Positions 1 through 9,229 of a stretch of DNA of 64,000 nucleotides are shown piece after piece. The notes beneath the pieces are model-generated. The model searched no databases. It saw nothing but the letters and a program-made list of their open reading frames with translations, and was not told the origin of the DNA. A program made the translations under genes and the position numbers. Source of the stretch: JAJYKN01 sp035516155 (GTDB lineage Bacteria; Nitrospirota; UBA9217). The stretch spans positions 1 to 64,000 of the forward strand of contig DATJAP010000003.1 of the NCBI GenBank assembly GCA_035516155.1, in the 5' to 3' direction. Within the stretch, counting starts at the first letter, position 1. The number at the start of each line of letters is the position of its first letter.

Positions 1-32
1 GCTGTTGCTCTATCCACCTGAGCTACAGGCGC
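1..32 (-). tRNA. partial tRNA, 5' half, probably tRNA-Arg
   Basis: Read on the minus strand, the first 32 bases give a tRNA 5' part: acceptor strand GCGCCTG, then a D arm of the TAGCTCAGGTGGATAGAGC type. The anticodon lies outside the window. The Arg assignment rests on resemblance to bacterial tRNA-Arg(UCU) 5' halves and is uncertain. It follows tRNA-Pro by about a dozen bases and is probably co-transcribed with it. Confidence 0.8.
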
Positions 33-44
33 ATTCAAGTGAAA

Positions 45-121
45 TGGTCGGGGCGAGAGGATTTGAACCTCCGGCTTTCTGCTCCCAAAGCAGACGCGCT
101 ACCGGGCTGCGCCACGCCCCG
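45..121 (-). tRNA. tRNA-Pro (anticodon TGG)
   Basis: The minus strand folds as a complete 77-nt tRNA with encoded CCA. Acceptor strands CGGGGCG and CGCCCCG pair, the anticodon stem TCTGC/GCAGA encloses the loop TTTGGGA (anticodon TGG, proline), and the T arm has the usual TTCAAAT loop. A 15-nt hairpin (AGTTGC, loop, GCAACT, 122-136) lies directly before the 5' end, where RNase P would cut. Confidence 0.95.
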
Positions 122-160
122 AGTTGCTTCGCAACTGCTTACCCCTCACTCGTAGGGCAT

Positions 161-189
161 ATAATACTCACACTCCTTTTCAATGTCAA
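161..189 (-). promoter_or_regulatory. sigma-70 promoter of the tRNA operon
   Basis: On the minus strand TTGACA (184-189) and TATTAT (161-166) are separated by exactly 17 bp. The predicted start near 154 lies about 33 nt before tRNA-Pro. Confidence 0.8.
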
Positions 190-291
190 GCGCTAACGTC
201 CGGGGAAGGGAATCCGGCACGGAGAGCGGACTGAATGATCATTGTCAAACCCCTCGTCCGAACATCTGTCATCCTCATACCTCCTTTTACC

Positions 292-320
292 TTGAAATGA
301 CCTTCATTATATACTATTAT
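292..320 (+). promoter_or_regulatory. sigma-70 promoter for the permease genes
   Basis: TTGAAA (292-297) and TATTAT (315-320) are 17 bp apart, so transcription should begin near 327. An in-frame ATG at 319 falls inside the -10 box and cannot be the translation start, which supports the start at 460. Otherwise nothing is recognisable in 190-459, and the leader of about 130 nt shows no riboswitch I can identify. Confidence 0.6.
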
Positions 321-459
321 GAGCATTAAGGGAGTACAGGGGCTTCAACCACAAGCCGGTCTGGAAATGCATCTGATGCCCTTTCCGCGGCAAGGAACGT
401 TCTCAACCGGAAAATCCCTTTGGCATTACACGCAGGGCTTCGGGCAAAAACGCCATCTC

Positions 460-1431
460 ATGTTTGTCTATATCGTAAAACGCACCCTCCTCATGATTCC
501 CATCCTCCTTGGCATTACGGTGCTAAGCTTCGGGGTCATGCGCCTTGCTCCCGGAGGGCCCGCAGAAGCACAGATGGAGTTTTCCGCCAAGGCGTCCGCC
601 GAGGCCCGCGAACGGTTGAGAAAACTCTATGGAGCCGATCAGCCCTTCTACAAACAGTATGCAACGTGGCTCAAGAAGTTCATGACGCTCGATTTTGGGG
701 AGGCCTTTGCCGACGGACGCAAGGTGAAAGACAAGATAATCGAACGCCTCCCGATCACGCTCACGATAAATATTCTCTCTCTCGGGCTTGTTCTCCTGAT
801 CGCCATACCTATAGGCATCATGTCTGCCACACGGCAGTACTCGCTCCTTGACCGGTTCACGACCATCTTCGTCTTCATCGGCTTTTCCACGCCTTCCTTC
901 TGGCTGGCATTGCTGCTCATTTATCTTCTCGGAGTGCAGTGGGGAGTGGTCCCCATCTCGGGGATTCACAGCCTGGATGTCACTGGCCTCACCGTCTGGG
1001 GAAGGGTCATGGACGAAGCGAATCACCTGGTCCTACCCGTTTTCGTCTCTGCCGTCGGAGGACTTGCGGGGTTTTCCCGTTACATGCGGAACAACATGCT
1101 CGAAGTCATGCGGCAGGACTATATTCGGACAGCGCGAGCAAAAGGCCTTCCCGAGCGAACGGTCATATACAAGCACGCGCTCCGGAACGCCCTGATGCCG
1201 GTCATCACGATCCTGGGGCTCTCGCTTCCGGGAATCATCGGCGGCAGCGTGATCATGGAAACGGTCTTCGGCATCCCCGGCATGGGGCAATTATTATATC
1301 AGGCGGTGTTTTCGAGGGATTATAACGTTGCCATGGGTATCCTGGTGCCAGCCGCGTTTCTGACGCTGCTCGGCAATTTTTTCGCTGACATCGCCTATGC
1401 CTTTACCGATCCCCGGGTGAGACTGAAATGA
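460..1431 (+). CDS. ABC transporter permease, DppB/OppB family
   Basis: Inner-membrane permease subunit of a peptide/nickel-type ABC importer, 323 aa from the chosen start. The N-terminus (MFVYIVKRTLLMIPILLGIT) is the standard first helix of this family. It is followed by a periplasmic loop and further membrane segments, with the cytoplasmic EAA loop that contacts the ATPase at about residues 220-250 (RTARAKGLPERTVIYKHALR). An in-frame extension back to 319 is rejected because it overlaps the promoter -10 box and adds no family-like sequence. The second permease follows 55 nt downstream. No binding protein or ATPase gene is adjacent, so the substrate cannot be named. Confidence 0.93.
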   Translation: MFVYIVKRTLLMIPILLGITVLSFGVMRLAPGGPAEAQMEFSAKASAEARERLRKLYGADQPFYKQYATWLKKFMTLDFGEAFADGRKVKDKIIERLPITLTINILSLGLVLLIAIPIGIMSATRQYSLLDRFTTIFVFIGFSTPSFWLALLLIYLLGVQWGVVPISGIHSLDVTGLTVWGRVMDEANHLVLPVFVSAVGGLAGFSRYMRNNMLEVMRQDYIRTARAKGLPERTVIYKHALRNALMPVITILGLSLPGIIGGSVIMETVFGIPGMGQLLYQAVFSRDYNVAMGILVPAAFLTLLGNFFADIAYAFTDPRVRLK

Positions 1432-1486
1432 CAGAACCAGGGGGCAGGAGTCCCCGGGCAAAGGAAAGAATGAACAGACGGAATCC

Positions 1487-2341
1487 ATGATGGCTAACGC
1501 CGAGTCGTTCACATCCCGTACAATTCACTACCTCATGAAGAACAAGCTCGCAGTTACAGGCGGGATACTCGTGCTGCTTGTCTTCGTGCTCTCCATCCTC
1601 GCGCCCTGGATCGCCCCGTACAACCCCGCCGCAATTGACATCAAGAACATCCTCGTCGGCCCCAGTTTCTCCCATATTCTCGGGACCGACGACCTCGGCC
1701 GTGACGTGTTCTCGCGCATGCTCTGGGGGGGAAGGATCTCGCTGGAAGTGGGCTTCGTTGCCGTGGGTATCGCGACCGTCATCGGTGTCATCCTCGGCGC
1801 AATTGCCGGCTATTACGGCGGATGGGTGGACAGCATCATCATGCGGGCCGTGGACATCATGCTGAGCATTCCCACCATATTCCTCGTCCTCGCGGTAATC
1901 GCCATCCTCGAACCGAGCATCATTAATATCATGATTGTTATCGGACTGACCGGCTGGATGGAACCGGCACGCCTGATCCGGGCCGAATTCATTTCTCTTA
2001 AGGAACGCGAGTTCGTGATCGCAGCGCATGCCCTCGGCGCAATGGACGTCAGAATAATCCTGAAGCACATTCTTCCGAACGGCCTCTCCCCCATTCTCGT
2101 GTCGGCGACCATGGGTATCGGCGGCGCAATCCTCGTCGAGTCGGCGCTGAGTTTCCTCGGCCTCGGCGTCCAGCCCCCCACGCCGAGTTGGGGCAGCCTG
2201 CTTTCCTCGGGCAAGGACAATATTGAGATCGCCTGGTGGCTTTCCGCCTTTCCCGGCCTCGCGATCCTGGTCACCGTGCTCGGCTATAATCTCCTCGGAG
2301 AAGGCATCCGCGATGCGCTCGATCCGAGGCAACAGGAATAG
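1487..2341 (+). CDS. ABC transporter permease, DppC/OppC family
   Basis: Second permease subunit (284 aa) of the same peptide/nickel-type importer. It has a cytoplasmic N-tail, a first helix at about residues 20-42 (KLAVTGGILVLLVFVLSILA), the family motif around HILGTDDLGRDVFSRMLWGG, and an EAA loop (FVIAAHALGAMDVRIILKHI) near residues 170-195. The C-terminal LSFLGLGVQPPTPSWGSLL is diagnostic of DppC. Two adjacent ATGs (1487, 1490) could start it. It should pair with the preceding DppB-like protein as a heterodimer. Genes for the ATPases and solute-binding protein are missing locally. Confidence 0.93.
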   Translation: MMANAESFTSRTIHYLMKNKLAVTGGILVLLVFVLSILAPWIAPYNPAAIDIKNILVGPSFSHILGTDDLGRDVFSRMLWGGRISLEVGFVAVGIATVIGVILGAIAGYYGGWVDSIIMRAVDIMLSIPTIFLVLAVIAILEPSIINIMIVIGLTGWMEPARLIRAEFISLKEREFVIAAHALGAMDVRIILKHILPNGLSPILVSATMGIGGAILVESALSFLGLGVQPPTPSWGSLLSSGKDNIEIAWWLSAFPGLAILVTVLGYNLLGEGIRDALDPRQQE

Positions 2342-2439
2342 GAAACATGGCGTTCCGGCACGACACGTGGCGGTTTCAAACAGGCAGAGCATGTTCCTTC
2401 AGCAATTATCGAATGAGGGAGGATTAACGCAAGAGAACG

Positions 2440-2838
2440 ATGAAATGGAAAATTGCCAGTCTGCGGACACGTCTTTACCTCATCAGTGCCGCGCTCCTTC
2501 TGACCGGGTTGGGCAGCGCTATTCTGATCTATCTGACAGCGGACAACGAGGGGGACAGCGTTTCGGGTTATGAAGTGGTAGGCGGTTATATCTACCCCGG
2601 CATGCACGAAAATTCCAAGAAATACATCCACGATCTGGAGGTCTACGGGGGGAAGGCGGCCGTACTTGCCGACGAGTTCAATCATTGGTTTTACGGTCTC
2701 TGGCACGGGCAGACCCTGGCATTCACCATAGCCTGTCTTACTATTTTTTTCTCCCTTGTCGTTTTCATTGCTGCCAGAAGCTCGGCATCCGACCCGTCTG
2801 ATACTCCCGGAGAAGACAAGAAGACAAATACTGACTAG
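2440..2838 (+). CDS. hypothetical protein with two membrane segments
   Basis: A 132-aa protein I do not recognise. It has a hydrophobic segment near residues 12-31 (LYLISAALLLTGLGSAILIY), a soluble loop of about 60 residues, a second segment near 92-112 (AFTIACLTIFFSLVVFIAAR), and a charged C-tail. The loop would face the periplasm if both termini are inside. It starts 98 nt after the DppC gene and may be co-transcribed. The spacing of the two helices and the loop suggests a small membrane accessory protein, but no function can be assigned. Confidence 0.7.
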   Translation: MKWKIASLRTRLYLISAALLLTGLGSAILIYLTADNEGDSVSGYEVVGGYIYPGMHENSKKYIHDLEVYGGKAAVLADEFNHWFYGLWHGQTLAFTIACLTIFFSLVVFIAARSSASDPSDTPGEDKKTNTD

Positions 2839-2959
2839 TCTATCGTCTCTCTGATGGCATGGCCTTTCGTTAAGGCGTCCGGGCTCCTTGTCAGGCAATT
2901 AGCCTTCTCTCGGCCTCAATCGTTTCCTGGCCAGAAAAAAAGCAGAGGTAAAAAACCCG

Positions 2960-3364
2960 ATGGCCGTCACGCTCATAGATTATATACCCTTCTACTATTC
3001 ATCCCTGTCCAAAGCGCCTGCCCCGCCGGTTATCACCGGCAAGTTTGTCCAAATCAGGAATGGGGACACCCTCTACCTCGTTTTCTCGCCTGGTGAGTTG
3101 TCGAAGTATCACGCGAACATCGTTGAGCGGTTTTGCAACGATAAAGGGCTTGAGGGGAGTTACGATTCGGAAAGGAAGAGGTACGATATGAGTGACCACG
3201 ACTGGATTGTGGCAGGAGGCGGAAAGTTCGCCATCGACAGGATGCAAAAGACCATCAAACTCTATGACGATTCGATGGCGTACGGGAAATTCGATACGAA
3301 AAAACTGAAGGACGCCATAAAATCTCTTCGCGAATTCTCAGATTTCACCATTCTCATCGAATAA
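2960..3364 (+). CDS. hypothetical soluble protein
   Basis: A 134-aa protein with no signal peptide or membrane segment and no family I recognise. It looks like a compact alpha/beta fold: GKFVQIRNGDTLYLVFSP near residue 27, then a charged middle (DSERKRYDMSDHDWIVAGGG) and an amphipathic C-terminus. A purine-rich AGAGGT sits about 10 nt before the ATG. It ends one base before the convergent mltG stop, with no terminator between them, so transcripts from both strands probably overlap here. Confidence 0.65.
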   Translation: MAVTLIDYIPFYYSSLSKAPAPPVITGKFVQIRNGDTLYLVFSPGELSKYHANIVERFCNDKGLEGSYDSERKRYDMSDHDWIVAGGGKFAIDRMQKTIKLYDDSMAYGKFDTKKLKDAIKSLREFSDFTILIE

Positions 3365-3365
3365 C

Positions 3366-4427
3366 TTACTCCGAATCTTCCGTATCCAGACTCTCCTGCC
3401 TCGCTTTTCTCTTGTTCGAGCGATACCGGGTGATGGCCTTTTCATGGGAGCTGAAATCCTTCGAGAAATAATGGCTGCCGTCTCCCTGGGCAACAAAGAA
3501 AAGGTAGTCCACCTTATCGGGATAGAGTGAAGCGAGAATTGCGCCTTCGCCGGGGTTCGCGATCGGCCCGGGCGGAAGACCCTTGTGAAGATAGGTGTTA
3601 TAGGGCGACCGCCGCTTGACGTCCTGGGGAGTGACTTTCGTAATCCATGCCTTGGTGCCGTATACGGTGGTCGGGTCCGCCTGGAGTTTCATCCCCTTCT
3701 TGAGACGATTGATGTAAACAGCGGCGATCAGCGTCCGCTCCGCCTGCACCTTGGCTTCTTTCTCCACGATGGAAGCCAGCGTGATTATCTGATGTTCGGT
3801 AAAGCCGAGTTCCTTTGCGCGATTTCGCAGGCTGTCCGTGAAAACCGCCCTGTACCTCTGGACCATCTTCTTCGGAATATCCTCGAGTTTCATGCCCTTG
3901 GGCAGATAATAGGTGTCCGGGAACAGATATCCTTCGAGTGTGTCTGCATCAATGCCGAGTGAATGAACATATTTTTTGTCCTTCACCAGGTTGATGAAAT
4001 CCTGCGGATCGGAAAGCAGGGGCGTATTGGAAAGTGTCCATCCGATCTGGTACAGATTATAGCCCTCGGGAATCACGACCTCATACTCGATGATCTTTCC
4101 CTTGCGCAGTGAATCGAGCACTTCCCAGAGACTCATATTTGTGCTCAGGCCGTAGTAGCCCATGCGCACTTTACGGCTTATGCCCTCGAGTCTGCCGATA
4201 ATCTCAAAATAGCCCCGGTAACGGATGATGCCTTCCTCCTTCAGTTGGGCTGAGATGGCCTTGAAGCTCATGCCCTCTGTCACCTGAATTTCCTTCCAGA
4301 CCTTCTCTTTTGACGGAGGGACAAAAAGCGCTATGTAGAAATGAATAATGACGAAGAAAGCCGACGTGGCGATCAAGAACGCCCACCAGGGAATTTTTCT
4401 CAACCCTTTTTTTGCCGCTCCATGCAT
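3366..4427 (-). CDS. mltG: endolytic murein transglycosylase MltG (YceG-like)
   Basis: Inner-membrane lytic transglycosylase that cuts nascent glycan strands and helps set peptidoglycan chain length. The 353-aa protein has an N-terminal anchor (about residues 14-36), a LysM-like region, and the YceG catalytic domain. The conserved block LASIVEKEAKVQAERTLIAA begins near residue 217 and contains the catalytic glutamate, followed by QADPTTVYG and the SPYNTYLHKGLPPGPIANPG signature. The length is normal. It lies 27 nt after the ubiB-like gene and ends the minus-strand alaS-phasin-ubiB-mltG cluster. Confidence 0.95.
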   Translation of the reverse strand: MHGAAKKGLRKIPWWAFLIATSAFFVIIHFYIALFVPPSKEKVWKEIQVTEGMSFKAISAQLKEEGIIRYRGYFEIIGRLEGISRKVRMGYYGLSTNMSLWEVLDSLRKGKIIEYEVVIPEGYNLYQIGWTLSNTPLLSDPQDFINLVKDKKYVHSLGIDADTLEGYLFPDTYYLPKGMKLEDIPKKMVQRYRAVFTDSLRNRAKELGFTEHQIITLASIVEKEAKVQAERTLIAAVYINRLKKGMKLQADPTTVYGTKAWITKVTPQDVKRRSPYNTYLHKGLPPGPIANPGEGAILASLYPDKVDYLFFVAQGDGSHYFSKDFSSHEKAITRYRSNKRKARQESLDTEDSE

Positions 4428-4454
4428 GCCGAACCCCGCAGACCGGATACCAGT

Positions 4455-6161
4455 CTAGAGCTGCCCCGACCGCAGGATCCCGATCAGGATCCAGAGGCCC
4501 AGGAAAGCTGCTATAACATACCCTATCAGACCGAATACTGGCAAGCCAAAAAGCAGGGGCCCTCGGGCGGAATGAATGATGATGGACGATGCCACGATGA
4601 TTGAGGCGGTGAGGACGCTGAACGCAAGACGGTTGCTCGATTTATCAATGTCCCTGATGAGGTTGCCGAGTTCCTCATGGTGAATGTTGACCCGAATGTC
4701 GCCATGCATGAATTTTCTGTACGTCGCTTTAACCTGTTTGGGGAGGATCGCAAAGGCGTCGGCAAACTCTGACATGTTCTTTCTGACGTTCCGGGCGGTA
4801 TTCAGCGGATTCAGCCTGCGGCGCACAAGTTCCGCCACGTAGGGCTTTGCCGCCTCGAAATAATTGAACTCGGGGTCAAGCTGCTTTAAGATGCCTTCGA
4901 GGGTTATGAGCGATTTATCCATTAGATAAAGGTTCGACGGCAGCTTGAGCTGGTGCCGGAGGAGAATGCGCGTGACGTTGTCGATATAGGCGCCGAAGTC
5001 TATCTGCTTCACCTGCATGATATAGTAGGGCTCCAGCAATTCGACGAGATCCTCCTTCATCTCCCGCTGGAACTTCTCGATGTCCACGGTCGTCTCGGAT
5101 ACGAAGCCAAGCTCGACATATTGCCGGACAAGCGCATCGTAATCGTGGTTCGCGAGGGCAAGAAAAATGGATGCGAAACGCTCCATATTCTCCTCGGTGA
5201 CCCGCCCCATAATCCCAAAGTCGACGAGGCCAAGCCTGCCGTCGGCGAGCACAAAAATGTTTCCTGGATGCGGGTCGGCGTGGAAGAAGCCGTCCTTCAG
5301 GACCATCTTGAAAAAGGCCTCTCCGCCCTTCAGGGCCAGTTCTTTTCGGCTGAATCCCTCACTGTCGAGGCGTTCATATTCATCGATGCGGATGCCCTCG
5401 ACCTTTTCCAGGACGAGGACCCGCTTGCTGGAAAGGTCGGTGTAGACCCGCGGCACGAAGAGGATCTTACTGTGCTCAAAATTTTTCCTCAGTTGCATGG
5501 CATTGGAAGCCTCGATAAAAAAATCGAGCTCTCTCTTGATGGTGTGCGCGAATTCGTCGACGATCCCTGGCATGTCATAGGGAGCCAGTTCGGGGATGCG
5601 CGATTCCATGAGTTCGGCAAGCCAGCGCATGATGCTGACGTCCCGGTCGATCATGCGTTCGATGTTCGGCCGCTGGACCTTGACCATGACCTCGTCGCCG
5701 TCGAGGAGCGTCGCCCGGTGAACCTGGGCGATCGACGCGGCCGCCACCGGCGCATCGTCGAAGAATGCATAGACGCTGCTGATCGGTGCCTTGAGCTCTT
5801 CCTCGATTATCTTTCTGGATTCCAGGGACGGGAATGGAGCGACAGAGTCCGTCAGCTTGAGAAATTCACGGGAATATTCGATGGGCAGCATGTCAGGCCG
5901 GCACGCCAGCACCTGCCCGAATTTTATGAAGGTGGGTCCCAGGTCTTCGAACATCAACCGGAGACGTTCCGGGGCTCCAATGGGGTGAACGAGGGACGGC
6001 GGCTTCTTAAAGGTAATGATGCGCCTGCCCAGCGAGAAAAAACGCTGCAATCCGAGCTGTTCCACAAGGTGGCCGAACCCGTGGCGAGACGCCACCGCGA
6101 TGATCCGGCCAATACGCGGAATGTCTCTGATATATTTTCTCCTGAATCCGATAGGAGACAT
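4455..6161 (-). CDS. UbiB/ABC1/ADCK-family atypical kinase
   Basis: Membrane-associated atypical kinase/ATPase of the UbiB family (568 aa), which in other bacteria supports quinone biosynthesis or lipid traffic. Visible motifs are the family-specific KxGQ segment (FIKFGQVLACRPDMLP, near residue 80), the Ala-rich nucleotide loop (AAASIAQVHRA), the lysine in VMVKVQRP, the catalytic HADPHPGNIF, and DFGIMG. Two hydrophobic C-terminal segments (about 505-565) are the expected anchor. It starts 21 nt after the phasin-like gene. No ubiquinone genes are nearby, so use of ubiB as a name would be by family only. Confidence 0.92.
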   Translation of the reverse strand: MSPIGFRRKYIRDIPRIGRIIAVASRHGFGHLVEQLGLQRFFSLGRRIITFKKPPSLVHPIGAPERLRLMFEDLGPTFIKFGQVLACRPDMLPIEYSREFLKLTDSVAPFPSLESRKIIEEELKAPISSVYAFFDDAPVAAASIAQVHRATLLDGDEVMVKVQRPNIERMIDRDVSIMRWLAELMESRIPELAPYDMPGIVDEFAHTIKRELDFFIEASNAMQLRKNFEHSKILFVPRVYTDLSSKRVLVLEKVEGIRIDEYERLDSEGFSRKELALKGGEAFFKMVLKDGFFHADPHPGNIFVLADGRLGLVDFGIMGRVTEENMERFASIFLALANHDYDALVRQYVELGFVSETTVDIEKFQREMKEDLVELLEPYYIMQVKQIDFGAYIDNVTRILLRHQLKLPSNLYLMDKSLITLEGILKQLDPEFNYFEAAKPYVAELVRRRLNPLNTARNVRKNMSEFADAFAILPKQVKATYRKFMHGDIRVNIHHEELGNLIRDIDKSSNRLAFSVLTASIIVASSIIIHSARGPLLFGLPVFGLIGYVIAAFLGLWILIGILRSGQL

Positions 6162-6182
6162 AGGCGCACTCAGGATGCGATC

Positions 6183-6503
6183 TTAATCCGCGTCCTTTCC
6201 GTCGCCCCCCTCCAGTTTTGCAAGCCTCGCTGATAGGGATTGGATCTTTTTCTCCAGGCTGGCAAGGTCATCACGGGTCGGGATATTGAACTTTTCAAAG
6301 GCGGCGCCTATCGCGTCCTTGACCTTGTGATCCATGTCCTTGGTGCTTTCTTCGGCCTTTGAGACCCATTCCTTCACGAGCGTGGCGCCTTCGCTCTTGG
6401 AGAGTTCTCCTGCCTTCACCAGTTCATCGATGAATTCCTTGGCCTTTTCCTGCGCTCCCAGTCCCACCAGCATAGCCTTCTTGATGACTTCCGATACCAT
6501 CAT
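6183..6503 (-). CDS. phasin-like coiled-coil protein
   Basis: A 106-aa all-helical protein. Its first half resembles the phasin/PhaF-type granule-associated family (KAMLVGLGAQEKAKEFIDEL, then LVKEWVSKAEESTKD). The C-terminus is a heptad coiled coil (LASLEKKIQSLSARLAKLEG), as in phasins and in small helical proteins often encoded beside UbiB-type kinases. No PHA synthase is in the window, so a storage-granule role is unproven. An SD of GGAGGCAACC precedes two tandem ATGs (6503, 6500). It sits 43 nt after alaS and 21 nt before the ubiB-like gene. Confidence 0.8.
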   Translation of the reverse strand: MMVSEVIKKAMLVGLGAQEKAKEFIDELVKAGELSKSEGATLVKEWVSKAEESTKDMDHKVKDAIGAAFEKFNIPTRDDLASLEKKIQSLSARLAKLEGGDGKDAD

Positions 6504-6546
6504 GGTTGCCTCCTTAGTCTGCGTTATCCGTCACCGGATGGGTTTC

Positions 6547-9183
6547 TCACGCTCTCTTTATTATAGCATAGAACATATCGAGAGCCGCATCCAGTTTTGC
6601 AGGATCCTTTCCCCCGGACTGCGCCAGGTCGGATTTGCCCCCGCCGGTTCCACCGAGAATCGGAGCCATTTCCTTGATGATCTTGCCTGCATGAAACCGG
6701 TCCGTGAGGTCTTTGGTTACCATGACGATGAGGCTCACCTTGTCGTCCTTGGCCGACCCCAGCGCCAGGACTCCGGAACCGAGTTTGTCCCTGAGTTTGT
6801 CGCCAAAGTCCCGAAGGTCCCGGGGGTCCATTCCGTCAGCGCGTTTTGCCAGCGCCTTTACGCCGTTGATGTCCCGGGCCTCGGATATCACGTCGCCGGC
6901 CTGCGACGACTGGAGCTTGTGCTTGAGTTTGTCCAGTTCTTTCTCAGCGTCTTTCAGCTGGTTCAAGACCCGCTCGACTCTGCCGACAATGTCCGGATCG
7001 GACGCCTTGAGCAGCCTGCTGATCTCCTGGAGGCTCTGTTCGTCCTTTCGCACCGCATCATAGGCCCGGCGGCCGGCCAGCGCCTCGATCCTGCGCACGC
7101 CCGCTGCGATGCCGACTTCGGACACGATCTTGAAAAGCCCGATGTCGCCCGACGCCGTCGCATGCGTGCCGCCGCAGAGTTCCTTGCTTACGTCCTTCAC
7201 CGTCACGACCCGCACCTTATCGCCGTATTTTTCATCAAAGAGGGCCATGGCGCCCGTTGCGATCGCCTGGTCGATGTCCATGACTGCAGTTTCGACGGGG
7301 TGGTTCTCGAAAACACGCTCGTTCACCAGTTCTTCGACGCGTTCCCGTTCCCGTTCCGTGAGCGCCGTGTAATGCGTGAAATCGAACCGCAGCCGTTCCG
7401 GTGAGACAAGCGAGCCCGCCTGTTTCACGTGCTCGCCCAGAACCGACCGCAGCGTTGCATGGAGAATGTGGGTCACCGTGTGATGCCGGACCGTATCCAT
7501 GCGGTCTTCGGAATCGACTTTCGCAAGCACAGCGTCGCCTGTCTTGAAGCCGCCTTTTTTCACCTTCCCCTTGTGGACAACGAGCCCCTCCACGGGCCTG
7601 ACCGTATCCAGAACAGTGAATTTCGCCGCCTCGCCAAGGAGTTCCCCCTTGTCCCCCACCTGTCCTCCCGATTCGGCATAGAATGGCGTCCGATCGAGGA
7701 CTATTTCCAATTCGTCGCCCCCACGAGCTTCGTTCACCGTGAGATCACCCTTGATGATCGCCAGCACCTCGCCGGCGCCTTCGAGTGTTTCATACCCCGT
7801 AAAGACCGTTTTGCCGACACGGCCGGCAACCTCTTTGTAGACGGGCTTGATTTTCTCTTCGCCGGAACCGGCCCATGCGGCCCGCGCTTTGTCCCGCTGC
7901 TCCTGCATGGCCTTGCGGTAACCCTCCTCGTCGAGCTCCAGGTGAAGGTCCCGCGCCATATCGGACACGAGGTCGAGAGGGAAACCAAACGTGTCGTAGA
8001 GTTTAAACAGGACGTCTCCGGGAATCATGTTCCTTCCCGTGGCCCTGACTCTGTCGACCACCTCGTTCAGCAGCGCCATGCCCGAATCGAGCGTGGCGCC
8101 GAATCGTTCTTCCTCGAGCAGCACGACTTTGGCAACATGCTCACGGGTATCCACGAGCTCCGGATAGGCTTCGCGCATCTCGTCGGTCACCACTCCGGTA
8201 AGCCTGTACAGGAAGGGCTTCGTAATGCCGATAAGCCTGCCGTAGCGGCTTGCCCTGCGGATGATCCTGCGCAGCACGTAGCCCCTTCCCTCGTTCGACG
8301 GCAGCACCCCATCGGAGATGAGGAAGGTCATGGCCCGGAGATGGTCAGCGCACACCTGGTAGGAAATATCCGTCTGTGCGTCCTGGTGGTAGGGGACGCC
8401 GGCCAGGGCGGCAATCTGTTTGATGATGGGCTGGAACAGGTCAGTCTCGAAATTCGACTTCACATTCTGGCAGATCGAGGAAAGCCGCTCAAGCCCCATG
8501 CCCGTGTCGATGCTCGGTTTCGGAAGCGGCGTGAGCTTGCCGGTCTCGTCGCGGTTGTACTGCATGAACACGAGATTCCATATCTCGAGGTACCGGTCGC
8601 AATCGCAGCCCACGGCGCATCCCGGCTTGCCGCAGGAAATTTCCTCTCCCTGGTCGATGATGATTTCGGAGCAGGGCCCGCAGGGGCCGGTATCGCCCAT
8701 GGACCAGAAATTATCCTTCTCGCCTAGCCGGACGATGCGGTCAGGCGCCACGCCGGCAACCTGCCGCCAGAGCTCGAAGGCCTCATCGTCGTCCTTGTAG
8801 ATCGTGACCCAGAGCTTTTCCTTCGGCAGTTTTACCTTCTCGGTGAGAAACTCCCAGGCATAGGAGATAGCGTCCTTTTTGAAATAATCGCCAAAGGAAA
8901 AATTGCCGAGCATTTCGAAGAACGTATGGTGCCGAGCCGTGTGGCCCACGTTCTCCAAGTCGTTGTGTTTGCCCCCAGCGCGGACACACTTCTGCGACGT
9001 CGTCGCGCGCCTGTAGTCGCGCACGTCTTCTCCGAGGAAAACCCCCTTGAACTGGACCATGCCGGCATTCGTGAAAAGCAGCGTCGGGTCGTTCTTCGGC
9101 ACGAGCGACGAGCTTGGCACGATCTTGTGCCCCCGCCGGGAGAAGTATTCGAGAAATAGTTTTCGCAATTCGCTGGCTTTCAA
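6547..9183 (-). CDS. alaS: alanyl-tRNA synthetase
   Basis: Charges tRNA-Ala. The 878-aa length is normal for a bacterial AlaRS. The N-terminal catalytic core is recognisable (LFTNAGMVQFKGVFLG; HHTFFEMLGNFSFGDYFKK; GDTGPCGPCSEI). The editing domain has the zinc-type HxxxH (HHTVTHILHATL) and the later CGGTHA motif, and the C-Ala domain ends with GGTGGGKSDLAQSGGKDP. The start is a TTG codon with AAAGGAG placed 7 nt upstream; no ATG fits the conserved N-terminus (KASELRKLFLEYFSRRGH). Confidence 0.98.
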   Translation of the reverse strand: MKASELRKLFLEYFSRRGHKIVPSSSLVPKNDPTLLFTNAGMVQFKGVFLGEDVRDYRRATTSQKCVRAGGKHNDLENVGHTARHHTFFEMLGNFSFGDYFKKDAISYAWEFLTEKVKLPKEKLWVTIYKDDDEAFELWRQVAGVAPDRIVRLGEKDNFWSMGDTGPCGPCSEIIIDQGEEISCGKPGCAVGCDCDRYLEIWNLVFMQYNRDETGKLTPLPKPSIDTGMGLERLSSICQNVKSNFETDLFQPIIKQIAALAGVPYHQDAQTDISYQVCADHLRAMTFLISDGVLPSNEGRGYVLRRIIRRASRYGRLIGITKPFLYRLTGVVTDEMREAYPELVDTREHVAKVVLLEEERFGATLDSGMALLNEVVDRVRATGRNMIPGDVLFKLYDTFGFPLDLVSDMARDLHLELDEEGYRKAMQEQRDKARAAWAGSGEEKIKPVYKEVAGRVGKTVFTGYETLEGAGEVLAIIKGDLTVNEARGGDELEIVLDRTPFYAESGGQVGDKGELLGEAAKFTVLDTVRPVEGLVVHKGKVKKGGFKTGDAVLAKVDSEDRMDTVRHHTVTHILHATLRSVLGEHVKQAGSLVSPERLRFDFTHYTALTERERERVEELVNERVFENHPVETAVMDIDQAIATGAMALFDEKYGDKVRVVTVKDVSKELCGGTHATASGDIGLFKIVSEVGIAAGVRRIEALAGRRAYDAVRKDEQSLQEISRLLKASDPDIVGRVERVLNQLKDAEKELDKLKHKLQSSQAGDVISEARDINGVKALAKRADGMDPRDLRDFGDKLRDKLGSGVLALGSAKDDKVSLIVMVTKDLTDRFHAGKIIKEMAPILGGTGGGKSDLAQSGGKDPAKLDAALDMFYAIIKRA

Positions 9184-9229
9184 GGCAAAACTCCTTTATC
9201 CATGATCGATTATTGATGCAGCAGATAGA

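Noticed and set aside
319..459. In-frame extension of the DppB gene to the ATG at 319
   Set aside because: The ATG lies inside a promoter -10 box and the added residues are unlike the family.
1403..2392. Long minus-strand frame opposite the DppC gene
   Set aside because: Acid/His-rich translation typical of a shadow frame; DppC motifs lie on the plus strand.
4953..6233. Long plus-strand frame (426 codons) opposite the UbiB-like gene
   Set aside because: It mirrors a well-supported gene, and its translation shows no family motif; a GC-rich antisense shadow.
7429..8727. Long plus-strand frame opposite alaS
   Set aside because: Antisense to a complete AlaRS with all motifs; no domain visible.
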